The translations under genes and the position numbers were made by a program. Below the pieces are notes generated by a model, which was not told where the DNA came from, ran no database searches, and worked only from the letters and a program-made list of their open reading frames with translations. Below, piece by piece: positions 10,291 through 19,761 of a stretch of DNA of 30,687 nucleotides. Position 1 is the stretch's first letter. The number at the start of each line of letters is the position of its first letter. Source of the DNA: Polymyxa betae (taxonomy: Eukaryota; Endomyxa; Phytomyxea; Plasmodiophorida; Plasmodiophoridae); contig RBZT01000195.1 in NCBI GenBank assembly GCA_003693705.1, positions 1,187-31,873 of the forward strand, given 5' to 3'.

Positions 10291-10511
10291 ATGTCTGAAC
10301 CTGCACATCAATCCTATACACAAGAACAGGAGGAGACTGCCGCCCAAAAGGTTTATGAAGCCCGCAACATGGACTCGGGTTCTGAAGGTAGCTGCTGTCT
10401 GAGACTGGTAAGAGCCCACGGCCACAAAGAGACCGGAGGGAGTCAGGGATATCCGCCTACAACGCGATGCTGAAGCGCGCGACTGTAAGACTGTGTCAAT
10501 ATAAAGGATGA
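10291..10511 (+). CDS. Possible 53-residue gene, two exons, unknown function
   Basis: Exon 1 (10291-10387) starts at an ATG and reads MSEPAHQSYTQEQEETAAQK. A 59-bp GT-AG intron (10388-10446) joins exon 2 (10447-10511), in phase, giving a basic C-terminal helix (YNAMLKRATVRL). An AATAAA lies at about 10526, shortly after the stop, and the gene would be convergent with the Dug2 gene ending at 10692. Length and composition resemble small mitochondrial or ribosome-associated proteins, but I do not recognise it. It could be chance coding potential. Confidence 0.3.
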
Positions 10512-10691
10512 AATCGAAGCGATATGAATAAAAAAGTGTTCAATTGCAGATTCTCGATGATGGTTAGATAGGCGAACAGCATAGTTGATCATCAGCTGAT
10601 AAATCTTGCATACATTTGACGTCAATTTCTAAATAAATTTCAAACAAAAGAAGATCGCATTCATAATGAAGTGAACGACTAAACTATACGA

Positions 10692-13600
10692 TTATATATT
10701 ATCGCGATCACTGGTATTGGGGGAACTAGTCACTTGGACAGACGCCTGCCGAATGATAATGTTATCAGGGCCAACAACTGATAGACAGCGCGGATCGGAT
10801 CGAATCTTGGCGATGGCTGCAGGTGGTGATTCGGGTGCCTCTTGTGACCCAGTCGGAATCATCCGAATAAATGATTTAAACACATCACGACCATGCAGCA
10901 AATTCTTGATGCGGATCCGTTCGTCTTCCAAATGAGACTGACATGGCACGTTTAACGACACACCATACAGCATCAGCAGCGAACCTGATCCGAGGCTTGC
11001 CCGAACGCCAGATGAACGGCAGGAGCCTTTAACGTATCTTCCAAAAACCGGATCGTTGGCATCGTTCCTGATACCAGTCAAGAAGAAGCTGTATAGTTAC
11101 GATAAACGAACCTCCTTCGCGAATCATGGCAGGTTGCTGATGCCAGACCTGCTCGATCGCTTGTGCAGCGGCTAAAAACCTTAATACGGTTCAATTCAGT
11201 TTTTTCCTCAAATTTCGTTCCGGTATGTAAAAAGAAAAATAAAATGATAGCATGATTAAGCAATCTTGATGCGACTTTAAAATTCGATTGACATAGAGTA
11301 GATCAAAACCCCATAACAAAATCAGAATTGGAAACAGTTAGGATGGAAAGCTGAAGGACAGACAGAATAAACTATAGCTGACAATTGTGATTTTGGATCG
11401 CCGAGCCACCAGTTGCCTTGATGTCGAACCGTCACCGAAATCGTATTACTGGAATTCAGACGGCTAAATTCTCGCCGCACATGGGCGTCAAACAATTCAG
11501 TGATCTATTCATCATAACTGTCAGGCTACAAAACGCATTCCATTGATAGCACAACGAACACGATCGATGCTCTGGTTCGGGACGAGCCGCATCGAAACTT
11601 CTGCGCGAACCGATGCGCTGATAATGGAGCCGTGAGCCCGAGCTCGATCACCGCCTTCGATCGAATGAATGCTCAGACAAGGCTCTCTCCATCGGCTTTG
11701 TAAATGGCCGGCTACATCTATAGATCATTCAGGATTAGATCACCATACAAAGAACACATAAAGAAATAAGAAAAAATGCTGAAGGAAACAAAAGAAAAGT
11801 AATACGTGTAAGCATGAAGCTAACAACAGAGATAGAAAAGACTGGGTTAGCACCGATTTGAGAATGTTGTGTTTACCATTACGTCGCAGGCAATCAATGC
11901 CAATTTCACGCTTATATCCGTCTAAATCAAAATCGAGATCCTGATAGAGCTGCTCTTCATCCTGGGTCATGGGCGCCACTTCGTCATAGAAACCATCGAT
12001 CAAAACGTGACCGCTGGCATCCACCAAACTCGCAAGGACGTGCGTCATATCAACCATGGCCTCATGAAAAGCGCCCCCATGCACACCTAAAACATGCAAC
12101 AGCAGTAAAGCCAAAGACAAATCAACCAACGGAGTCCGTTACGGACCTGAATGAAGATCAAGACTGGGACCCGAAATCTCGATTTCCATCCGAAGGACAC
12201 CGCGGGTCCCGTAACTGTACACAGTGGCCATCAGATATCACGGGCCAGTATGACCCCTGTCACGTTCCACTTACTTCAAGCAGGGTCGATCCTGTCCAGA
12301 CCAGGTCGTATTGGCCAATAAAATGACGGTCGGTTGCGATAGCCAATCTTGACAGGAAACGTTCACGGAAAACGAACCGAGCAGAACGTCACGGATTTAC
12401 CCAAAGCGGCCAGTACGGCAGTTGGAAGGCCACTAGCAAACGGGTCGGTCTCAGCTTCGCCGTCGAGGATCAGGGCGACATCAATGGGCAGGCCCCCGTC
12501 TTCGATCATGAGTTCCTGAGCAGTTGCGTCTCAGAGAGGACATCGGCCGGTACGACCGCGATTTGTAACCACCCTGAGCGCAGCGATGAAGGCAGCAAGT
12601 GGGCCTTTGTTATCAGATGCACCGCGTCCGTATAAGTACCCGTTTCGGCCGGACAGCTCGAATGGAGGTGAGGACCAACGGTCGGCTATGGCTACAAGCA
12701 CTGCAGTTAACAGCTGATTTCGAAAGACCAAATTGAAAGCCGACAAAAATCATGTTACAAGTTTCGGTAACCTCTGGAAACACAAAAGACAAATATGAAA
12801 ACGTTTGAAAATGCTGAACCTGCGACAACGTCATAATGGGCATAGAAGACGAGCTTGCTGCCAGCAGTGTTTGGCAGAAACGATGTGAACTGAGCGATCA
12901 GAATCGGATTGGCTTCATGATGGACCTGAGTGATAGTCTCAACTTTGACGCATCGAGCAGACTCAACAAAGCGTACCTGACGCAGGCGTGTCTCGGCACC
13001 CATCCCCATCAGTGTTTGTTCGATTAGTCTGGCGCAATTCCACGCATCAGCACGTTTCCCTAAACTCATTCAGAACCAAGAACCAGCAACCAATTTGCAA
13101 ACAATAAACGCGAACGGGCAGTTGATACGGGCCAAAATTAAAATGCGAAGAGATACTCGGGTCTGAGCTAACGGTCGGCAGCGCAACAAGACGCTGCAAG
13201 AAATGCACGAGGTCGTCGTCATTAGAATTGCGCAGCGCACGGTGCACGATCCGATCAACCACGGCAACGATCTACGGAAAAGTATTCAGAGCTTCGCAAC
13301 GCGGCCGAACGGACTCGAGAACTTTACGGCGTGTCCCGAGTGAAACTCCGATTTCCTCCAAATCGCGATCGTTCAACAGTAACAGCGCCTCATAATCAAT
13401 CTATATCACTTTCAGTACATGATCACAAACAACGTTCAAAGTGGGTCTGCACGACCTCATGCTCCGCGAACGTCTCCAGGTATTTTTCCGCCCCGGACGC
13501 AATCAGAATGTCGCGGAACGAAAGCGATTCAGGAACTTGAACATTCTGGAACGAGAACACTTGCCTGCGTGGAGGCCATTAGAGGCGGATCAGTACGGCA

Positions 13601-15173
13601 GAGCATGAGATGCGGGAACCTGGAGCGTTGTGGGCGGATGACCGGATATGTGAGATCGGCCGAGTTGATTTCGAATCTCCAAACAATGATGGTATTATCG
13701 GTGCCGCATGTGAACAGGAACTGCCGATCTGCACACATATACAGAGTTGTATAGTCCGATTCGATTCTAAGAGCGACCATGATCAGTTGGATTATAACGA
13801 CTTGGAAACAGCAGCCAAAGCGAGCCCGGAATATAACGAAAACCAACACAAAATACAAAATATTGAAACAAAGCGCTAAGTTGAACCGAGGAGACTGACA
13901 TGCCTCTGGGAATGGGACGGAATGTCTGCAAATCCAGGGCCTGTATGACGTTGTTGGTGGTGGCGACAAACAGGCCCCAGTTGGTGACACAGAGACAGAG
14001 GACTGCAGCATCCACTTCCACCGATCGGACTAAATGGCAGGAATCCAGGCCCCAGACCTTGATGGTTCCATCTCGACTACCTAAGTTAGGGTTTTAGGGT
14101 TTTAGGGTTTCACAAGCCGATCAACAACGGATTTGCTCAACCTGAAATTAGATAAGTGTCAGAGACGACCGCCAACGCCGTCACGCTGTCCGTATGGACT
14201 TGCATTGCTTTCTCAAACGACATTGTAGCCAGGTCCCAGACACCAATGTTGAAATCACCGGACGCACTGAACAGATGTGTCCGGGTCATGGCCAAAGCGT
14301 ACTGGACCATCACTCAGCAGTACAGCAGATACATTGGACAGGAAGTGCTCACCACGAACCCCAGATGACGGCCGTGAAACTTGGCGGAGTCCGACAGATG
14401 AACGTGTACGGGGCCACCGTCGGCCGGCTTCGATGCGGACGCCATCGGGGCCAGTACGGCGCCCAGGTCCAGGACGGCGATCCGCGTATCGATACAGCCG
14501 GCATAGAGTTTGGTCTGGTCCAGCACCAGATCCAGGGCGCAACAGGACATGCGGTCCAGCACGGCCAGCGCCGTCATGTTGATTGCGTCCCATATCCGGA
14601 TCGTATTGTCCCGCGCTATAAATCGCAGTGATTGGTGTTAGAAGATGAGACAACGACGAAATAAGGAACACCAGAAGCAACACAATGAAGGGGGAAACAG
14701 TCGATTAGGCGTACAGGATGTTATGAGAGCATGAAAGGAGGAAATCGGGTTTGGTGAAAGAACCATAGACGTGATAGGACGGCGGTGTCCCACCAGCTCG
14801 CACTCATACGAAAAGGTGTTGAGCTCCTGGAGGGTTTAGGGTTTAGGGTTTCGGATTATATGTCTCAGCGGTCGCTTTTTCTCACCCAGACTATGATAAG
14901 ACCATCCTGGTCTCCGCTGAAGAGATGATTGGTGCGTCGCGACACGACAACCGCCAATCTGAATGACGAATTGATGATCAAAACGGTTGCTGACTCAACA
15001 ATCTACACTGAATCCTGATGTCGGGCGAGAACGTGCTCGCGTCGAAGAACGGAAGCACGGGAACGCCGAACCGGCGGATCGTTGTTGCCTGCACGTCCGC
15101 CCGGCGACGGCGACCGCGGCGTCGGCGTATCAAACCAGTCTTGTGTGATGACAGCGATCGGTGACAAGGCCAT
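10692..15173 (-). CDS. DUG2: Dug2-like glutathione-degradation protein: WD40 + SAM + M20 peptidase domain
   Basis: Twenty-two exons and 21 GT-AG introns (44-203 bp, mostly 44-62) join into 949 codons with every junction in phase. Exons run 15173-15007, 14958-14886, 14826-14715, 14615-14353, 14301-14142, 14080-13900, 13766-13620, 13564-13456, 13400-13323, 13271-13157, 13059-12977, 12925-12820, 12685-12573, 12515-12401, 12347-12275, 12214-12147, 12086-11877, 11717-11560, 11504-11383, 11179-11112, 11067-10985 and 10937-10692. Residues about 45-360 hold WD40 blades ([50 protein letters not shown]). A SAM domain follows (about 381-442), then the M20 region: AHYDVV (H526, D528), [10 protein letters not shown] (D556), [27 protein letters not shown], and SHLEDERIR (H870). 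Yeast Dug2 (WD40 + M20) pairs with the amidotransferase Dug3 to split glutathione in the cytosol. The SAM insertion and loss of a catalytic Glu (Ala590) are unusual. Confidence 0.9.
14086..14110 (+). repeat. Telomere-type repeat (TTTTAGGG) inside Dug2 intron 5
   Basis: TTAGGG followed by two TTTTAGGG units lies within the 61-bp intron 14081-14141. In the gene's sense it reads as CCCTAAAA repeats ending only 5 bases before the acceptor AG, occupying the usual polypyrimidine position. Confidence 0.9.
14832..14851 (+). repeat. Telomere-type repeat (TTTAGGG) inside Dug2 intron 2
   Basis: Two GGGTTTA units plus GGGTTT lie within the 59-bp intron 14827-14885. In gene sense these are CCCTAAA repeats placed directly before the acceptor (CCCTCCAG). 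The 7-bp unit differs from the 8-bp unit in intron 5. Confidence 0.9.
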
Positions 15174-15229
15174 GACGTCGTCTCGATAACATATGAAGTA
15201 CTGCTACCTAGAATATATCTGCATGATGT

Positions 15230-15490
15230 CGCGCAATTTCCTTCTCATTTTACATATTTCGCAATTCCCTTCTGATTTACATGGTACTACCGTAGTTGCG
15301 TAGTAGGTAGTTACGCAATTCGCTTTTCTTTTAAGTGTCACGCAATTATTTTCCTTGTCATCTTTAAGTGACGCAATTCCGTCGTTACTTGTCACGCAAA
15401 TGTTTTGATCATGCCACGCAATTTCCTTCTCATTTAATAAAACGTGTCACTGACACATGTCACGTTCGTTTCTTCTCATTTACATACTGC
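15230..15490 (+). repeat. Degenerate array of CGCAATT-headed units
   Basis: At least seven irregularly spaced copies of a unit beginning (C)ACGCAATT and often continuing with TCCTTCTCATTTA (for example at 15232, 15254, 15317, 15343, 15371, 15397 and 15415). A final unit near 15470 keeps only the TTCTTCTCATTTACAT part. The spacing is 19-60 bp. It fills the intergenic space between the starts of two divergent genes, Dug2 (ATG at 15173) and the gene beginning near 15866. It may be a promoter-region array of factor-binding sites or a decayed minisatellite. Confidence 0.6.
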
Positions 15491-15689
15491 ACAAGACGAG
15501 TGAACGGCGGGACCGCGGGAGGGATTTGGAAATGTTCAACATTTACGTGCATCGGGGAGAACATTGCGTTCAGACAATCAGACAATTACATTTTGTATAA
15601 TAGATTTTGAACTTCTTTGTCATATTTGCGCTGAGGAGCTGATGATACTCAGCATACAGAAGCGCCAAAACCCAAACTTCTCATCGACA

Positions 15690-15823
15690 TTTATGTCTTG
15701 GGGAAATCATTTTCAGATTCTTCGATTTTTCAGCTAACATTTTAAAGGGCGAGATTTTTTGTCTTGGGAAAAATCCTTTTGTAAATTATTGGATATTTCA
15801 GCTAAAAATTCAAAATAAAATTT
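15690..15823 (+). repeat. Degenerate 67-bp tandem pair
   Basis: GTCTTGGGGAAATC (15694) recurs as GTCTTGGGAAAAATC (15761), and ATTTTTCAGCTAACATT (15725) recurs as ATATTTCAGCTAAAAATT (15792), both at an offset of 67 bases. A decayed duplication upstream of the next gene. Confidence 0.5.
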
Positions 15824-15865
15824 GTTGAAAAAATTGTCCTCGCGTGCCTGTATCTATTTGTTCAG

Positions 15866-17229
15866 ACGAATGCCAAGAAGCACCATGTCGGTGCGACGAC
15901 TGAAATCGATCCAGACTCCATCAAGATCGCTAAGCCAATGCGCTCGTCGACCGGATATGCCCGGGCGCCATCATGTCCGTCGTACACACCCAATGATTGC
16001 TGGTTGCGTCATCCACTGAGACGTTCCCGTGTCCAGGCTCAGCTGAACGTCTGCTGGAATTGCGACGCTACCTTGAGAGCGGCCGACGGGTTTCGGCAAC
16101 AGCTGCGGGTCTGTACGACTGCACCGCCCACCCAGCATAGGTTGAGTTGTGAACAGGGCTACGACGATAGGCCGCATGCGCAGAGCTTGCTGAAGCCGAT
16201 CGCATCGATCGGTCTGCCCAGCGCCATCCGTGGTACGGTACGACCTGGTTTGCGACGCATTTCCAACTCGTGTCGTGCAGATCGAAAGCGCGGAGTCGAC
16301 GTAGCCGTCGCTGATCTGGTCCAGACCGTGAATGGAGCTCGGGACATTCCGAGATTCCGCGCCTTAGATGCACGATTGCGTATCACAGAGCAGCTGCAGG
16401 TTTTTAACGATCTTTCCGAGCAGCTTTTTTATCTTTTGGAAGCAATCTGCTAGCAGCTGCAGGTTTTTAACGATCTTTCCGAGCAGCTTTTTTATCTTTT
16501 GGAAGCAATCTGCTGTTTGCGGAATTTCTCGATTTAACTATTTTCGTTCAGATTGCAGTGATGCCATTCACGTTTTCTAATGGAGCTCATTTAGGCACTA
16601 ACGAGGCTGTATTCGGAATTGGTTGACGCCATCGAGCACGGCTGGGAGCAAGTTGCTAACCAATCTGAAGATTATGAACGCGCCCGCGTCGATCTGGCGC
16701 GCTTGTCGTTTGCAGTGAACGCTACCAATCTCGACGAATTGGTGAATGGCCTCAAGATCGATAATGATGTTCGCGAGCTCACCAAAATGATTCGCAGTTT
16801 CGACCGAGAATTCATTGACGATCAGCCAACGTTAGAATTTCAGCGTTTGATTTACACTTACAGGCATTTGATCCATCTGTTTTCCAACATTGCCTCGGTT
16901 GCTTGAACGATTTTGCGTTTTTTCTTTTAGCTAACAGCAATCAGGATTTCTTCTCTTCCGCCAGCGCAAGCCTCATTTGCCCAGAAACTGAATCTTCAGT
17001 CCAAGTTTCTGATATTAATGAAACGGTTCGAACCCATCATCGAATCAGCTGTGACTCCGACTAACCTAATGTCCACAGACGTCTGGCTGGTTATCAGGAT
17101 GCGATGCCATCCCTGACGTCGTTGATTGATCGTTATGGATCGGTTGATAATGTAGCTGCCACCATTGAGTCGTTAGCTGCCGAGAACTCGAGATTACGTC
17201 TGAAAGTCACGGGACCAGACCACCCATAG
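15866..17229 (+). CDS. Multi-exon coiled-coil protein, possibly dynamitin (dynactin p50)-like
   Basis: The 3' half is well supported. An exon ending LRITEQLQ at 16399 (phase 0) is followed by exon 16595-16897 (ALTRLYSELVDAIEHGWEQ), then 16931-17004, then 17079-17229 ending ENSRLRLKVTGPDHP, all in phase. Introns are 33 bp (16898-16930) and 74 bp (17005-17078, with a strong ACTAAC branch site). A 9-nt microexon (16454-16462) may be included because of a tandem intron duplication. The 5' half is uncertain: pieces such as AERLLELRRYLESG (about 16040-16080) and VAVADLVQTVNGARD (about 16300-16345) lie in different frames and need short introns. Coiled-coil composition and the tail (A-x2-F-x-Q-x-L spacing, then VDNVAATIES) resemble dynamitin, the dynactin p50 subunit, but that is a weak pattern match. 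Confidence 0.5.
16389..16514 (+). repeat. Perfect 63-bp tandem duplication containing a whole intron
   Basis: Bases 16389-16451 equal 16452-16514 exactly. Each unit contains the exon piece CAGCTGCAG followed by a 54-bp GTTTTT...CTAG intron. The second copy has lost the final AG (CTGCTG instead of CTGCTAG), so its intron must run on to the acceptor at 16594. The result is two introns separated by a 9-nt in-frame exon. Confidence 0.9.
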
Positions 17230-18108
17230 CTCCCATTCATATTCAATGCTGACGCTGTGATCAAGAGGGCTTTCTTGTAGGCGGCTCTCATGACCACCGT
17301 AATGCTTCCCATATTGTCATCATCTATAACTTTTGTCTGTCATATATCGCGCGATCAATGAACGATACTATTGCATTGTGTTGGAGATTTGTGGAGTGTT
17401 ATCTGGACTTTGATCTATTCTACACATCAGCAATGAGGACAGCGTTTTTTTGATAAGAACGGCACAGGCGGATCCTGAACTGGCCAAATACCCAACACTA
17501 TCCGTGATTTCGCTCCAGCTTTGCATCACTTCTTTGTCGCCGCATCAGGATGCAGTATGTCTCGAGAAAAGGTTACATTTGAGCTGCTTACAAATCAACT
17601 ATGCGAAAGCAAGACTGTACCCGAAAACGGGGACGACAACCTCCAAATGATTCTCGGCAATAAAAATGTTGCTGATTGTGATACTGATAGATTCGGAAGA
17701 TGAATCTTGGAATGATTGCCAACTCGTGCACACGAGACAATGGAAATAATTATGTGATGGTCATTAAGAGGTAACGAAGTGGGAAGCGACTCATCATTTA
17801 CCCATCATCATCCGGTTCTTGGCGGTCAACTGACGGTCGTCTATATTAATATATTTCAAAGAGCAGTTAGTGATCGTTTTGATGAACAAGGACACTATTT
17901 TAAGAAAGGTGGATTTCCTTGCTGTTTCAGCACTTTTACATTTCAGATCTCAAGCAACTTTCCCTATTGTAAGAAAGAGTGGTAATGTCGTAATGGTGCT
18001 GTATGACTGTATCCATATTTGTTAGTGTTGTTTGTAGTGGGCGATATTCGGAAATCTCCAGAAATTAAAACAATTTTTAATACTGTTCTGCAAACCGTTT
18101 GCGATCCA
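17230..18108. other. Mostly featureless interval; one small open frame
   Basis: A 48-codon frame at 17557-17703 (+) beginning MSREKVTFELL has a protein-like composition but no recognisable domain, and is too short to call. The rest shows only short, low-quality frames. Confidence 0.35.
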
Positions 18109-19761
18109 TCACGGTTTACAAAATGCTCTCAAAGTGCTCATCGTTGGAACCATGAGAACTTCTGCACATGTTGGACACCGGCAAGCTGAATGACGTTTAA
18201 CCTTCTCAATACAAGCTCGGCAAACTCGATATCCACATGATCCACAAAACACGATCTCTTTTGGCAGCTCATCGTCAACCGTTTGTTCGCATTCCTCTAG
18301 CGCAGAAGGAAGAATCGCTGCTTTTCTCTCAATAGATTCATCGGTACTCTCTGGTTCTTCTAAGGCATTTAAATCTTGTTCTGTCTCTTGCCAAGAAAGA
18401 GCTTGGCTATGTTTTCCCTTTCCTTTTCTTTCAGGCTTGAATTCTAACAACTCTAATGGAGAAAGACCTTCACCAGATCTGAAAGGACTGATACAGATAT
18501 CGCAGTAGGTCTGCCAGCAACTCGGCAATCTACGTTTGATTTCTGCTGATCTCTCTATCATGGCCATTTCTGCCAGGTATTTAGATGCTTGTTGGCCGCG
18601 GCTCATAAATGCATGTTCGATCGCTTTCTCGTCTTGGGTTTTCTGCCGCTTTTTCAGAATTGACATAATCTTCATCAGAATGCTATGATTGATATGAAGG
18701 TCCTTCGTTTTTGTCAGAAATCTGTGATACTGCTCTCGCCATCCTCGAATTTGGCTGGGCGTCAGCAATCCACTTTTTTCAACAAATCCCTGAATATTAT
18801 ATAAGTCCAAATTCAAAACCGGTTCGATTTTCTCCAAAAGCTGTAGGAACTGTTCGCAGTCTTCATCAGAATAATCAGAAAGTCGCATCGTCGCCTGCGG
18901 CGATGAATTCAAGAGCGTCTGCGGCAGGATATCCAGTAGATCGTTGCTAAGACCAAGAGCTTCGAGTAATGCACGTCGGGTAGGATCTTGCCCAAGAAAA
19001 GGAAGGAGGCCCAATGCGGCTAAATCCAATGTGCTCAGGAAAAGATTGACGTGTCCTGAAGAGTCATCACGATTTATCTGATAGTCGGTCAGTGATCGAG
19101 AATCTTCTGATTCGCTGTCAATCGATGGACTATATACAGATAGAATCTCAGTAGTATGTGAAGATTCTGGTTGCCCATTCCTTGTTATATGCACAGATCC
19201 TTGCAGAGCATTTCCAGTATTATGGACAGATTCTTGTTGTTCAATGCTATGGATTTGCTGACCTTCAGAAGATATAGAAAACGGTTCTTCAAAAGAGGCG
19301 AATGGGACTGAGCTTGCATCGAGCACAGGACGGGAATCAGGAGTTCTAAAGCAGGAGAACAGCCAATAGAAGAAATGCCGAAATCGCGATTCCCGCTTTC
19401 TTCGCAGTAAAATTCCCTGACGAAGACGTTGGAGAAGCACGAATTTCTCACTGTCTTCAATATGCGGCACAGAAACTGTACGATTTTCCGATTTCGTTCT
19501 GAAAACATCAATCTTGGCGCACAGCTGGCTGAATTCAATAAACATGGATTCAGTGCTATGCAGCCTGGCGATCTGAACACCGAGTTGCAAAGCGCGATCA
19601 AGGAGTTTTTCCTGCATATCTTCAAAATGGGCCATGATGGCACATAACAGGTCAAATGTCGTAGGGTTGAGGTCGGGCCTTAAGTGCAAATTGATGTATA
19701 GATCAAATAATTCTCTGTATTGCTGGTTGTTGATATCCGATCCGAGCAGGAAAAGTTGCAT
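18109..19761 (-). CDS. Zinc-finger protein with split RING/FYVE-like treble-clef module
   Basis: Single exon of 550 codons. The N-terminal about 120 residues are helical. Residues about 150-230 are Ser/Gln-rich and probably disordered. A leucine-rich helical middle follows (NLFLSTLDLAALGLL onward), then a basic coiled segment. The C-terminus carries eight cysteines in four pairs: CDIC, then after about 85 residues CGSC, VCRAC and CRCPTC. The arrangement C-x2-C, C-x2-C-x4-C-x2-C, C-x2-C fits a cross-braced RING or FYVE-type fold, but the gap between the first and second pairs is far longer than usual and is filled by a Lys- and Glu-rich acidic linker. There is no RRHHCR motif, so phosphoinositide binding is not indicated. 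E3 ligase or scaffold function is possible but unproven. No introns are needed. Confidence 0.7.
   Translation of the reverse strand: MQLFLLGSDINNQQYRELFDLYINLHLRPDLNPTTFDLLCAIMAHFEDMQEKLLDRALQLGVQIARLHSTESMFIEFSQLCAKIDVFRTKSENRTVSVPHIEDSEKFVLLQRLRQGILLRRKRESRFRHFFYWLFSCFRTPDSRPVLDASSVPFASFEEPFSISSEGQQIHSIEQQESVHNTGNALQGSVHITRNGQPESSHTTEILSVYSPSIDSESEDSRSLTDYQINRDDSSGHVNLFLSTLDLAALGLLPFLGQDPTRRALLEALGLSNDLLDILPQTLLNSSPQATMRLSDYSDEDCEQFLQLLEKIEPVLNLDLYNIQGFVEKSGLLTPSQIRGWREQYHRFLTKTKDLHINHSILMKIMSILKKRQKTQDEKAIEHAFMSRGQQASKYLAEMAMIERSAEIKRRLPSCWQTYCDICISPFRSGEGLSPLELLEFKPERKGKGKHSQALSWQETEQDLNALEEPESTDESIERKAAILPSALEECEQTVDDELPKEIVFCGSCGYRVCRACIEKVKRHSACRCPTCAEVLMVPTMSTLRAFCKP

Noticed and set aside
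13566-13590. A GC-AG donor (CAG|GCAAGT) and a 19-bp intron in Dug2 exon 7
   Set aside because: A normal 55-bp GT-AG intron (13619-13565) with a CTAAT branch site gives an open frame into the SAM domain.
13529-14011. Treating the WD40 region and the peptidase as two separate genes
   Set aside because: Introns 7-10 (55, 55, 51 and 97 bp) join them with matching phases through an intact SAM domain.
14255-14683. Long open frames on both strands in the GC-rich WD40 region
   Set aside because: They are shadows of Dug2 exon 4 (14615-14353), which alone fits the spliced frame and WD40 pattern.
14086-14851. Telomere repeats as evidence of a chromosome end or of plant/green-algal origin
   Set aside because: They are short, lie inside introns of an intact gene, and have mixed unit lengths; the gene content points to fungi or relatives.
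15230-15490. CRISPR array
   Set aside because: Units are degenerate and irregularly spaced, there are no constant-length spacers, and the genome is eukaryotic.
17023-17050. GGTTCGAACCC as a tRNA box B
   Set aside because: It lies inside an intron of the coiled-coil gene and no cloverleaf can be drawn around it.
17021-17060. Coding segment MKRFEPIIESAV in the coiled-coil gene, similar to dynamitin's RWSPIA motif
   Set aside because: It leads to a stop; removing it as part of a 74-bp intron with an ACTAAC branch site gives the only continuous frame to the C-terminus.
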